Part shown: positions 23,574 to 33,975 of the stretch, one piece after another
How the letters are laid out: each line of letters starts with the position of its first letter
Position numbering within the stretch: the first letter of the stretch is position 1
Source: Helianthus annuus
Lineage: Eukaryota; Streptophyta; Magnoliopsida; Asterales; Asteraceae
Direction: 5' to 3'
Assembly: GCF_002127325.2 (NCBI RefSeq)
Contig: NC_035435.2
Coordinates: forward strand, 111,086,517-111,150,516
Length of the DNA stretch: 64,000 bases
The notes under the pieces: model-generated
Told to the model about the DNA's origin: nothing
Database searches by the model: none
What the model saw: the letters and a program-made list of their open reading frames with translations, nothing else
Translations under genes and position numbers: made by a program

Positions 23574-24397
23574 TAGAGGTGTAAACGAGCTAAGCTGCTC
23601 GACAACTATTTGGGACTGAGTCTAAAATAGCTTGAAACTAGCCAAGCTCGAGCCTCTTATAAAGGCCATTTAGTTATCGCGCTGAGCTGTTCGTGAGCTA
23701 CTTGGAACTGAATTGGTAAAAGCTTGAAGCTAGTTGAGCTCGAGTTGTTCATAAAGCCCATTTAGGGTGTGTTTGGGATTGCTTTTTCAACCTGATTTTT
23801 TTATTATTGTGTTTTGAAATCGCAAAAAATCTATTTTGAGTGTCGGTAAAAAAATTAATAAAAACTGATTTTTTACGTTTTGTAGAGATCAAAACGTGAT
23901 AATCCAAAAGTAGGTCACCCCTTACTGCAGGAAAACGTGATAATCCAAAAACTGATTTTTTTGTCATTATATATATTTGCCAAACACTCAAATAGTTGAT
24001 TATCCGATTATTGTGATATCAAACAACATAATCAAATCCAAACACTATCTTTCTGCAGCACGTTTTGTTACAGCTAATTATCTGGTTCTGATATTCAAAA
24101 CACATAATCTATTTTCAAAACTCAACCCCAAACACCCTCTTAGTTAATGAATGCTAGCTCGATCCGAGCTTTGACTTGTTTAAGCTCTTTGGAGAACAAA
24201 CGAGCTGGAGCTGAGCCTTAGCTTGTTTAAACTCTTTAGACAATGGCTCAAGCAAGCCAATCTTAAGTCTTAAGGTTGTGTTGTGAGCCGAACTCAATTT
24301 TGAAGAAGTGGGCACGAGGAGCTGAGTTGAGCAAGTTTAAGCTTCAAAAATTCTAGTGAGCTGAGCTAGAGAATTGTCAGGCTCCGCTACACCTCTA
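23574..24397. mobile_element. hAT MITE with nested Harbinger MITE
   Basis: The outer ends are TAGAGGTGTAAACG and CTACACCTCTA. TTCATGAT is duplicated at 23566-23573 and 24398-24405. The interior repeats GAGCTCGAG/AAGCTTGAA-type words. The element is 824 bp, of which 378 bp is the nested insert (23765-24139) plus its duplicated TTA. Confidence 0.8.
23765..24139. mobile_element. PIF/Harbinger (Tourist-like) MITE nested in the hAT MITE
   Basis: The ends GGGTGTGTTTGGGATTG and CCCCAAACACCCTC are inverted. TTA is duplicated on both sides (23762-23764, 24140-24142). A parallel copy of the host repeat at about 23665-23675 reads CCATTTAGTTA without the insert, which shows the empty site. Confidence 0.8.
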
Positions 24398-24541
24398 TTC
24401 ATGATCAACACGATTCACCTATGGAGTTGGAAGAAGTAGTGCACGAGAAAAATTCACACAGAAATGATCGACTCTTTGGACTCCTCGAAAAATACTATGA
24501 GGTGTTCGGAAATGTTGAAGTAGTTGAATCAGAGGATTATG

Positions 24542-24760
24542 ATGACTATAGCCCTTGGTAAGTTTACCAAAGACGAAAAGGATTTGTTTGATATTATGGA
24601 TGACTGGTTACATAGGGACTGTTTCATTTTTGTAGGTTGGTCAAACCCATTGCTCTTTCCTTATGCCTATTTCACCGTAGACGGTTGGTTCATGAATACA
24701 ACCTTTGAAACTTCATGGTATACCATGATTGACCGGTTCATATTTGGAGTAAATGAGACT
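24542..24760 (+). pseudogene. psbD: Nuclear plastid DNA (NUPT): 5' end of psbD
   Basis: The frame from 24542 reads [20 protein letters not shown], then [20 protein letters not shown], which is the start of the photosystem II D2 protein with several substitutions. Similarity runs to about TSWYT (24722) and then continues out of frame to about 24760. About 70 codons of a protein of about 353 are present, with no plastid promoter context. Divergence and frame loss mark it as an old nuclear insert rather than organelle DNA. Upstream sequence (24421-24541) is open but unrecognised. Confidence 0.85.
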
Positions 24761-24849
24761 TTATACATGTTTATATTTTTATTATAAGTGGATAATATCT
24801 CAACTTGTAAAATCCATATTTTGATTTAACCAGGTTTCAAAGTTTTTTT

Positions 24850-24985
24850 AGTAACCATCGTCCATCACCACTACCGTTCATCACTACTACCGTCCATCAC
24901 CACCACCACCGTCCACCACCCACCACCACCGTCTACCACCATCACCGTCCAGCACCACCACCACTGTCCGTACACCACCACCAGT
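24850..24985. repeat. CCACCACCGTCCA-type minisatellite
   Basis: Imperfect repeats of CACCACCACCGTCCA units over about 135 bp, strongly strand-asymmetric in C. No coding role evident. Confidence 0.7.
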
Positions 24986-25702
24986 TTATTTTAGAAGTCT
25001 GCATATGTTAAAAAACAAACAACATTCTTCTTGCAGACTGCAGAGGTTTGATCTACCTCTTCTTCTACAGATGTCTGCAGATGTGGTCCGCAGACTGCAG
25101 ACATTTTACCTCTTAAAAAACAAACAGCACCTAAGACTTTCATTGAGAAGATGTTGTTCAGAGTTCTGGCGTTCATGTTCTTCACCCGTGGTTTTTCTAT
25201 TTTAAGCCCTAATGACCCGTACTTCTAATTTAATAGACCCAACTTGATTCATGGATAAGAGCTTTTATTTGTTAAGTGACCCACTTTGACCCCCTTGCCT
25301 AAAATATTTAACCCAAAACAACTCATTGTAGTTTTTAAATGGTTAAAAATGACCCATATAATAGTTTTTGGGTTAGGATTGCCCCTTCTAGGCAGGATGT
25401 TAATGTGAAACAAGTGGGATGGAAGAATGAACAAAGCACACTGGTGGGGTGACGACCCCGTGAGAGGAGAATGGAAAAAGAAGGGCCAAGGTTGTGCGAC
25501 ACCACAAGCTGGTGTGGAACCAATGGGAAGACGGGAACACCATGCCACATCAACAGGATGGAGCGGCGTATATGGACGGTATAACACGTGGCCTAATATT
25601 GTCTTCAATATTCCTTGAATCCGACACATCGTTTATTAGTTAGTTATATTTCAAGTGTTATCGATTTTACAAAATAAAAGAATCATTATTAAAATACTGT
25701 AG

Positions 25703-25705
<3 letters not shown>
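24986..25705. other. Intergenic DNA
   Basis: A short region with CTGCAGACTGCAGA-type words (25035-25105) pairs with AGTCTGCA nearby. A 126-codon minus-strand frame at 25249-25629 has no recognisable similarity or composition bias and is not called. Confidence 0.35.

Positions 25706-25756
<51 letters not shown>
25706..25756. repeat. (TA)n microsatellite
   Basis: Uninterrupted TA dinucleotides of about 50 bp on the left of the hairpin element. Confidence 0.9.
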
Positions 25757-25758
<2 letters not shown>

Positions 25759-26128
25759 TAGAGGATCCTGTACAAAGTGCTCAAAGTGTGAGAAGTGTAT
25801 TATAACACTATATATAATACTATATAACACCATATAAACACCGTATAACAATATGTAACACCATATAATACCATATAACACTATGTAACACTATATATCA
25901 TTATATAACAAATATAACACTATAGGTTGTCTGATAGCATGTCTATGATAGATGTATAGTGTTATATTTGTTATATAATGATATATAGTGTTACATAGTG
26001 TTATATGGTATTATATGGTGTTACATATTGTTATACGGTGTTTATATGGTGTTATATAGTATTATATATAGTGTTACAATACACTTCTCACACTTCTCGC
26101 ACTTTGAGCACTTTTTACAGGATCCTTA

Positions 26129-26130
<2 letters not shown>
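25757..26130. mobile_element. Near-perfect hairpin (foldback MITE)
   Basis: The left arm (about 25757-25925) and right arm (about 25961-26130) are inverted copies around a loop near 25940. The termini are GGTAGAGGATCCTGTACAAA and GGTAAGGATCCTGTAAAAAG (right end reverse-complemented). The arms consist of repeated CATATAACACTATA-type words. It is flanked by (TA)n on both sides, so an insertion into TA repeats is likely. Confidence 0.75.

Positions 26131-26205
<75 letters not shown>
26131..26205. repeat. (TA)n microsatellite
   Basis: About 75 bp of TA dinucleotides separating two foldback elements. Confidence 0.9.
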
Positions 26206-26207
<2 letters not shown>

Positions 26208-26668
26208 TAAGTACTGTACAATATTGCTTATCGGACATTATGTACGCTTCAATCTTAGCCGTCAGATCATCTTCCCGCATTTTAAACTCGCATGTTTTTT
26301 TTATAACAATTTCGCATGTGATAGTTTTTGATGAATTCGCATGTTGTTTTTTTGTACCAATTTCGCATGTGATAATTTTGATGAAATAACATGTTTTTTT
26401 TTATAACAATTTCGCATGTAATAATTTTTGATGAATTCGCATGTTTTTTTCTGTACCAATTTCGCATGTGATAATTTTGATGAAATAGCATGTTGTTTTT
26501 TTGTAGCAATTTCGCATGTGTTAATTTTGATGAAATCACATGTTAAAAAACCAACATGCGAAATTGTTACAAAAAAACAACATGCGAATTCAATGCGGGA
26601 AGATGAACGGACGGCTGAGATTGTAGCGTACGTAATGTACGATAAGGGCATTTGTACGTTAACTTGCC
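26206..26668. mobile_element. Foldback MITE with internal TTCGCATG tandem repeats
   Basis: Terminal arms of about 75 bp: the left starts GGTAAGTACTGTACAATATT and contains AGATCATCTTCCCGCAT; the right is its inverse, with ATGCGGGAAGATGAACGGAC. The middle (26285-26590) has about six units of TTTCGCATGTGATAATTTTG plus a T-run. Short frames on both strands are products of the repeat. Confidence 0.75.
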
Positions 26669-26749
26669 TCTCTATATATATGATGCAACTTATTCGATTT
26701 ATACATGTAGCAACTCATACATATGATGCAACTTATTCGATTTATCATG

Positions 26750-28853
26750 TGTCACACCCCCAAAATCCACCCGCGGAGTATCACCCCTTGGGAGCGTGAC
26801 TGACCAGGACCAAGCCACAAATCATATAGAACAACGTAAATAATAAGAGTAAATGTAATTTAACCAAACCAATCGATATGAAAGGTATTCAAAACATAAG
26901 TATAATTTCAACGTTTAGCGGAAGCATATAAGTAAAAGCCCATCTTAAGTAAAGTATGTAATATCATAATGTTTAATCAAAGCATTCACGATCCTTGTCC
27001 ACAACGACCGCGCCTCCCAGTGCAAGCTCCAAGTGTACCTAACGACCTGCAAGGCATGTAACAGAGAGTCAACAACTAGTTGAGCGAGTTCACAGTGGGT
27101 TGTTTAGTACTAATGTTCGTTTCATAAATCGTTTGTTTGTTTAGTAACCCATGTATCGTTATTAATTACATTGCGGCCCTCCAGGCATGTGTGCGAAGAT
27201 TAGTGGGGGTTTCCCATGTATTGTAGACTAGTTTTATTTGTATCGCGGCCCTCCAGGCATGTGTGTGAAGATTAGTATAAGTATCGCGGCCATTCCAGGC
27301 ATGTGTGCGAAGAACAGTATCAGTATCGCGGCCATTACAGGCATGTGTGCGAAGGGTAGTGGGGGCTTCCCCAGGTATCACTAGTCTAGCAGTATCTATA
27401 AGTGACCTTTCCCAACCGAGGTCAGTATTTCATAGTTCCCAATAACAACGTAAGTACAGATAATCATCCAATCCCATTCCCTACCCCGGGAATCCCATGC
27501 CTTGGTAAGAGTGTGAACTCACCTTGGTTTGCTCGGTATGCTAAGTATATGCTCACAGTTAATCAATCAAGTCCTAAAGTGCACGTATACTTAAATCAGT
27601 TTGTGTTTGCAAAGTTCACGAACAAGCACAGTCATTGTGGACAATGCATCATAAATCACCAAGTAGCACGTTGCACGTATTCATAATCATACAAGTCATG
27701 CACGACATGTAACGACAGTTAACTACCTCAGTTAAGTTTTAACAGAATATTCTAAGTTATTGTGCTGGTTTGTACATCGACGAAACTCACTTGTTTCGTC
27801 GAGCATTCCATTCGACGAAACATATCTCCGTTTCGTCATGACAGTCCTCGACGAAACACACTTTCATTCCGTCGAACCGTTTCGTCATGCAGTACGTTTT
27901 GTCGACAATTATCAGCTACGTCGACCAGATAACATTGTTCAGCAGTTACACATTATTGCAGAAACCCTAATCATCTACAGCCGTTATGCTATCATCAATC
28001 ATCATACAATACAGCAATTATCCAGTCGTTATCATTCACACAGAAATCGTTAATCTAAACAAAGCTTTTCATCACAACCAATCGTCTAGCATGAACCCTA
28101 GAACATGAGATCACAATAACACCAAAAACATACAAAGATCAACCATCAAACCTAACCAATACGATCATCAACGTTAAGGCCGATCATGGACAGAAAAAAT
28201 TTAACATATGCCCTTATCACATTCAACCCGTTCTATCATGAATGTCAAACATAAATTTCACGTATTACTTAGTATTCAGAGAATCCAGATCATGATTACA
28301 TATAACAACGATTCAAAACAATCACTCATGCACAAATTAGACACTAACCGAGATGGATGGAAAGATGAGTTGGTTGCTAAAGGGACTCGAGGAAACGCAC
28401 ACAGTTGCCGTCACGCTTGGGATAGGATTTTAGGGTTTCAGATTGCTAAACGTGTGAAACTGAACTCGTTTCATGTTTTAAACGCGTATTAACGATTTTG
28501 GTCCCGTAATGGGCTTCGGCGAGTAATAGGGCCGGCGAAACACATCCGTTTCGTCGGGACAAGGATGGCGAAACACACTTGTTTCGTGGTGATGATCATG
28601 GCGAAACATATCTTGTTTCGTCGAGTTGTTTGATGGTGAAACACATCTTGTTTCGTCGGGCATTTCATGGTTTAATCAGTCTAAGTGTTTTATAATAATT
28701 CTCATGTTATATTATCAATCACATACATGCAACAATCACAATACGTTCCATTATAACACAACGTGTACAGTTACAAGTCAAATAAGTCAAACAACTAAAC
28801 AGTCAACGTGCAATAATTGCGAAAGTGGAATCTCGGAAACTCGAGTTGTCACA
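26750..28853 (-). repeat. 3' LTR of element A
   Basis: TGTCACACCCCC...TTGTCACA. It contains four copies of a GGCATGTGTGCGAAG unit (27175-27360) and two clusters of paired CGACGAAAC / GTTTCGTCG words (27779-27905 and 28530-28665). Small frames inside are repeated in the other LTR and are not genes. Confidence 0.95.
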
Positions 28854-28989
28854 TTATCCCCATCTTGAAAGAAATTTCGTCCCGAAATTTAGCATGCGGT
28901 TACTGAGGAAGCTAGTTAAGTTGTATCGTTTACTGGTTTTCCTGGGGTGTCACATCTTCCCCCCGTTGATTTGGAATTTCGTCCCGAAA

Positions 28990-31900
28990 TTCTGTAGTAG
29001 CTTCAGCCTCAGTAGTCGTTGCATTGTTCTGAAATAACTGGGGATATTTGAGTTCCATTTGGTCTTCTCGTTCCCAGGTTTACTCTGGGCCACGACGGGA
29101 GTTCCAACGAACTCGTACAAGAGGTATTCTGGTGTTCTTGAGGACCTTAACATCCCGGTCCGTGATTTCAACAGGTTCCTCGACGAAATGCAACTGTTCG
29201 TCGATAGTGAGTTCCTTCAAAGGAACTATGAGGATCTCATCTGACAGACACTTCTTCAGATTCGACACGTGGAAAACGTTATGAACTGCACCGAGTTCTG
29301 CTGGTAGGTTCAGTTTGTAGGCCACTTTGCCTATTCTTTCAAAGATCTCGAACGGTCCAACGTACCGTGGATTGAGCTTACCCCGTTTACCAAAACGAAC
29401 TACACCCTTCCAGGGTGAGACTTTGGGTAGCACTCGATCCCCAACTTGGAACTCGAGCGGTTTCCTGCGCTTATCAGCGTAACTTTTCTGACGGTCACGA
29501 GCCGCCGCCATGCGTTGTCGTATCTGTGCAATTCGTTCAGTAGCATCTACTACCATTTCTGGACCTGTGATTTGACTATCCCCCACCTCTGCCCAACAGA
29601 GAGGTGACCGACACTTACGTCCGTATAATGCCTCGAATGGAGCGGCTTGTATGCTGGTGTGGTAACTGTTGTTGCACGAAAACTCCACTAACGGGAGATG
29701 TTTTTCCCAGCTGTTGCCGAAATCGATAACACATGCCCGAAGCATGTCTTCAAGAGTTTGAATAGTGGGCTCAGACTGCCCATCCGTCTGAGGATGGTAA
29801 GCTGTGCTCATGTCTAGCCGTGAGCCAAAAGATTTGTGCATTGCTTGCCACAGTTCTGAAGTGAATCGTGCATCATGATCCGAGATAATAGAGATTGGCA
29901 CTCCGTGCCTCGAAACAACTTCTTTCAAGTATACGTCTGCTAATGTAGAGAACTTGTCAGTTTCCTTGATAGCCAAGAAGTGAGCAGACTTTGTAAGTCG
30001 ATCCAAGATCACCCAAATAGTATCGTTCCCACGCTGGGATCTAGGCAGGCCAGTAACAAAGTCCATGGAAATTTCCTCCCATTTCCATTGTGGTATCTTT
30101 GGTTGCTGAAGTAGGCCTGATGGTTTCTGGTACTCCATCTTGACCCTCGCGCAAGTCAAACACTTGCCGACGTAAGTTGCTATGTGGGCCTTCATGCTAG
30201 GCCACTAGTACGTAGTTCTGAGATCGTGGTACATTTTATCCGAACCTGGATGTACCGAGTAGCGGGACTTATGAGCTTCATCCATCACCAGCTCGCGTAA
30301 GTTGCCATAATGTGGAACCCAAATGCGTCCTGTTACATAGTAGGCGCCGTCTCCCCTTTGTTCTAATCGTTGCCTTGAGCCGCGTAGGGCTTCAGCCCTG
30401 ACGTTTTTTGGTTTCAATGCTTCTACCTGAGCATCCCGTATCTGTGCAGGAAGACTAGACTGAATAGTGAGCTGCAAGGCTCGTACACGCCTAGGTATAG
30501 TATCTTTTCGACTGAGGGCATCAGCCACAACATTGGCTTTGCCTGGATGGTACTTGATGGCGCATTCGTAATCGTTAAGTAGCTCAACCCATTGACGTTG
30601 ATGCATGTTCAATTCCTTCTGCTTGAAAATATGCTCGAGACTCCTGTGATCGGTGTAGATGGTGCACTTGGTACCGTACAGGTAGTGTCGCCATATCTTA
30701 AGCGCGAAAACAACAGCTCCAAGTTCTAAATCATGTGTAGTGTAGTTCCGCTCGTGAACTTTAAGTTGCCGCGAAGCGTAGGCAATGACTTTATCCCTTT
30801 GCATCAATACACAACCAAGACCCTGAATCGACGCGTCGCAGTAGACCACAAAATCATCCGTGCCCTCTGGCAATGAGAGAATAGGTGCGCTGCAGAGCCT
30901 ATCCTTTAGGTGTTGAAAAGCCGTTTCTTGTGTATTACCCCAACGATAGGTAACACCTTTCTGTGTCAGTAATGTAAGTGGCTGTGCGATCTTGGAGAAG
31001 TCTTTAATGAACCGTCTGTAATAACCCGCCAAACCCAAGAATTGGCGTATTTCCGTTGGTGTACGCGGTGCAGGCCAGTTCCTGATCGAATCTACCTTAG
31101 ATGGATCAACGTGAATCCCATATTTGTTTACCACATGGCCTAGAAAGTGAACTTCACGAAGCCAGAAGTCGCATTTTGAAAACTTAGCGTATAGCTGTTC
31201 CTTTCGAAGAAGTTCCAAGATAAGTCGTAGATGCTGCTCGTGTTCCTCCTGACTCTTGGAATAGATCAGGATGTCGTCGATGAATACAATCACAAAATTG
31301 TCTAAATAGGGCTTGCACACCCTGTTCATAAGATCCATGAAACTGCAGGCGCGTTCGTTAGCCCGAATGGCATGGCTAGAAACTCGTAGTGGTCGTAGCG
31401 AGTTCTGAATGCTGTCTTATAGACGTCCTCATCCCGGACTCTCAGCTGATGGTAACCTGACCTCAGGTCAATCTTGGAGTAGTAGCTCGACCCTTGAAGC
31501 TGGTCGAACAAGTCGTCAATACGCGGCAGAGGATAACGGTTCTTCACTGTCACCTTGTTTAGTTCGCGGTAATCTATGCACATCCTGAAGGTACCGTCCT
31601 TCTTCTTCACGAATAACACTGGAGCTCCCCAAGGCGAAGAGCTAGGACGAAAGAAGCCCTTATCCAAGAGCTCTTGCAATTGCTTAGACAGTTCTTCCAG
31701 TTCGGTTGGAGCTAATCGATACGGTGCGCGAGCTATAGGTGCTGCTCCAGAAGCTAGTTCAATCTGAAACTCGACCTGACGGTGAGGCGGTAGCCCAGGC
31801 AAATCTTCAGGAAACACTTGAGGAAAATCACGTACCACTGGGATATCTTCTAATCTCTTCTCTTTCGTTGATGCATCTGTAACAAGTGCTAGAATGACAG

Positions 31901-33650
31901 TGTGACCCTTTCGTAAACATTTCTGAGCCTTCAAAAAGGAGATGATGCCAACCACGACACCACTCTTGTCGCCTTGAACTTCGAGAGGTTCTTTACCCAG
32001 ACGAGGAATGCGAACGATCTTCTCCTTGCATAAGATTTCTGCTTGTTGCTGGGATAACCAGTCCATACCAATAACGATGTCGAAACTACCCAGAACTATA
32101 GGAATGAGGTCGATGGAGAAAGTCTGACCGGCTAAGACGATGTTACAACCTTTGACTACGTGTGTGGCCTCTAAACTTTTACCATTGGCTATCTCTACGA
32201 CATGTTTGGTGTTTAAGGGTGTTGGTGCACGTTTTAACATTTGACTAACTTTTAGAGACACATAACTGGTATCCGCACCCGAATCAAACAATACAGAAAC
32301 ATAAAAGTCGTCGAGAAGAAACTTATCCATAACCACGTTGGGATCATTCCGGGCATCACCCTGCCCCAGCACAAAAGCACGTCCCCTAGCTTCGTTGCCA
32401 TTGTTGTTTCCCCCGTTGTTGTTGTTGCCATTGCGCTGATTGTTGTTATTGTTGTTGTTGTTCTGGTTCTGGTTTAACTGGGGGCAGTCGCGTTTGAAGT
32501 GGCCTTCAGCACCACATTGATAGCATCCTCTGTTGCCTCGCTGCTGTTGTTGCTGCTGGTTTCGTGGAGCAGGTGGTTGTTGTTGCTGATTCTGATTTGC
32601 AGGTCGTGAGCTTCTACAATCCTTAGCCTCATGACCCATCTTGAGGCACCGCTGACAACGACCTTTGTTGCACTGGCCGTTGTGATGTTTGTTGCAAGTA
32701 TTGCACCTTGGGAGATTACCTCGATATCCACCCTGTCTTTGATTGCCCGAAGATTGCTGACCAGGGCTCTGGTAGTTATCAGTCTTGCGCTGCTGAACCT
32801 GAGACTGAGCTGTAGCTGAACCTTTGCTGGAATCCCCATCCCATTTTCGTTTGTTGTCACTGGGAGTAGCGGAAGTAGTAGCACCGGTAGCACTGATACG
32901 TTTAGGCAGCCTGTCTTGTTCCACTGCCTAATCCGTGAGGCGATGAGCAAGACGCTGAATATCCTGGATGTTAGCAAGGTTGGCCGATGTCACGTGGCTT
33001 TGAATTTCTGGTGCCAACCCTTTGAGATACAACTCAATGCGTCTGATAGGATGGTCCACCATAGTTGGACACAGAACGGCCAGCTCGTTTGACCTTTTAG
33101 TATATGCCTCAATTTCCGACCCAGTCATCTTCAAATGAAAGAACTCCACCTCTAACTTGTGTATGTCGTCATGTGTTCAGTATTCCCGCTTAATCATCTC
33201 CTTGAAATCAATCCAAGGGGTGGCGTTAGCAGCTGCCAACCCTAAAATCTGAACTTGCGCGTTCCACCAAGTTAGCGCAATTCCTTCTAGAGTACCAGTG
33301 GCGTACTTCACCCTGCGAGCCTCAGGGCATTCACACATCTCGAACACCGACTCGAGCTTTTCAAACCAATGGAGGAGTCCCATTGTTCCCTCCGTGCCAC
33401 TGAATGTGCTTGGACGACAGTCCATGAAATTCTTGAAAGTGCAAACAGGTGGCTGAGCGTGTTGACCTATTGTGTATAAGAACAGGACAAGATTAAACAC
33501 AAGAGTTGGTTTTATGAATGTAGGATCTAAAGATCCTAGCGTAAGTCACTACTGCAGGGTATGCTACCTGCTTGTGCGGCTGCAAGTGCCGCAGCAACCT
33601 GTTCGTTGAGGAGAGCCGTCAACTGGGCTTGTGTCAAGTTAATACGTCCA
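28990..33650 (-). pseudogene. gag-pol polyprotein of element A, broken
   Basis: In reading order: the gag start MAGRINLTQAQLTALLNEQV (33653); the gag core with LTWWNAQ (33177-33470) and EAYTKRSNELAVLCP (32928-33149); two CCHC knuckles, [14 protein letters not shown] and [14 protein letters not shown]; the protease [12 protein letters not shown]; the RT with [20 protein letters not shown] and FIDDILIYS; RNase H with [15 protein letters not shown]; the integrase zinc region and D-D-E core ([20 protein letters not shown]); and the chromodomain ending [22 protein letters not shown]. Breaks: a stop near 33177 (TGA), 32925 (TAG, expected Gln), a 1-nt loss near 31340 in RT, 30202 (TAG, expected Trp in YWWP), and 29080 (TAA in the chromodomain). 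All domains are otherwise present, so decay is recent. Confidence 0.93.
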
Positions 33651-33954
33651 GCCATGATCTTCATAGCAAATGTAACATAAACGAGAGAGGTTCGCGAATA
33701 GTGCGATGACAGAAGAGAGTAAGCACACAAGTATTCTCAAATAATAACGAATAGCAGGCAATGTAATCTAGGCATACCACGAGCAAAGTTCTATGTAATT
33801 CTAGCATGTAGGCAATAAACATAAATCATATTACCTAGGATGTTGAGTCTTGCACGTGGAGCGAAGCGTCGTTGTGGATCGTAGAGCACTGTTCTGGTTA
33901 TAATCTGGTTTTAATAAAAACGTTTTCCCCATATTAAAACCAAGTTCTCTATAA

Positions 33955-33972
33955 CCAATGGCTCTGATACCA
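33955..33972 (-). other. Primer-binding site of element A
   Basis: Minus strand TGGTATCAGAGCCATTGG. The first 14 bases equal the standard plant initiator-Met tRNA primer site. Confidence 0.9.
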
Positions 33973-33975
33973 CTC

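Noticed and set aside
25249..25629. 126-codon minus-strand ORF
   Set aside because: No recognisable motif, overlapping frames on both strands are equally open, and no gene context.
25651..26331. ORFs rich in Ile-Tyr repeats
   Set aside because: Direct translations of (TA)n and of the hairpin arms.
26282..26799. ORFs with repeated HMRNWY / SHVLILMK words
   Set aside because: Produced by the TTCGCATG tandem repeats of a MITE.
27175..27360. CRISPR-like repeats (four GGCATGTGTGCGAAG units with spacers)
   Set aside because: They lie inside a plant LTR and occur identically in the other LTR; spacing is uneven.
27402..28492. Several 60-100-codon frames in the LTR of element A
   Set aside because: All recur at the same places in the second LTR, have no domain, and run across promoter-type sequence.
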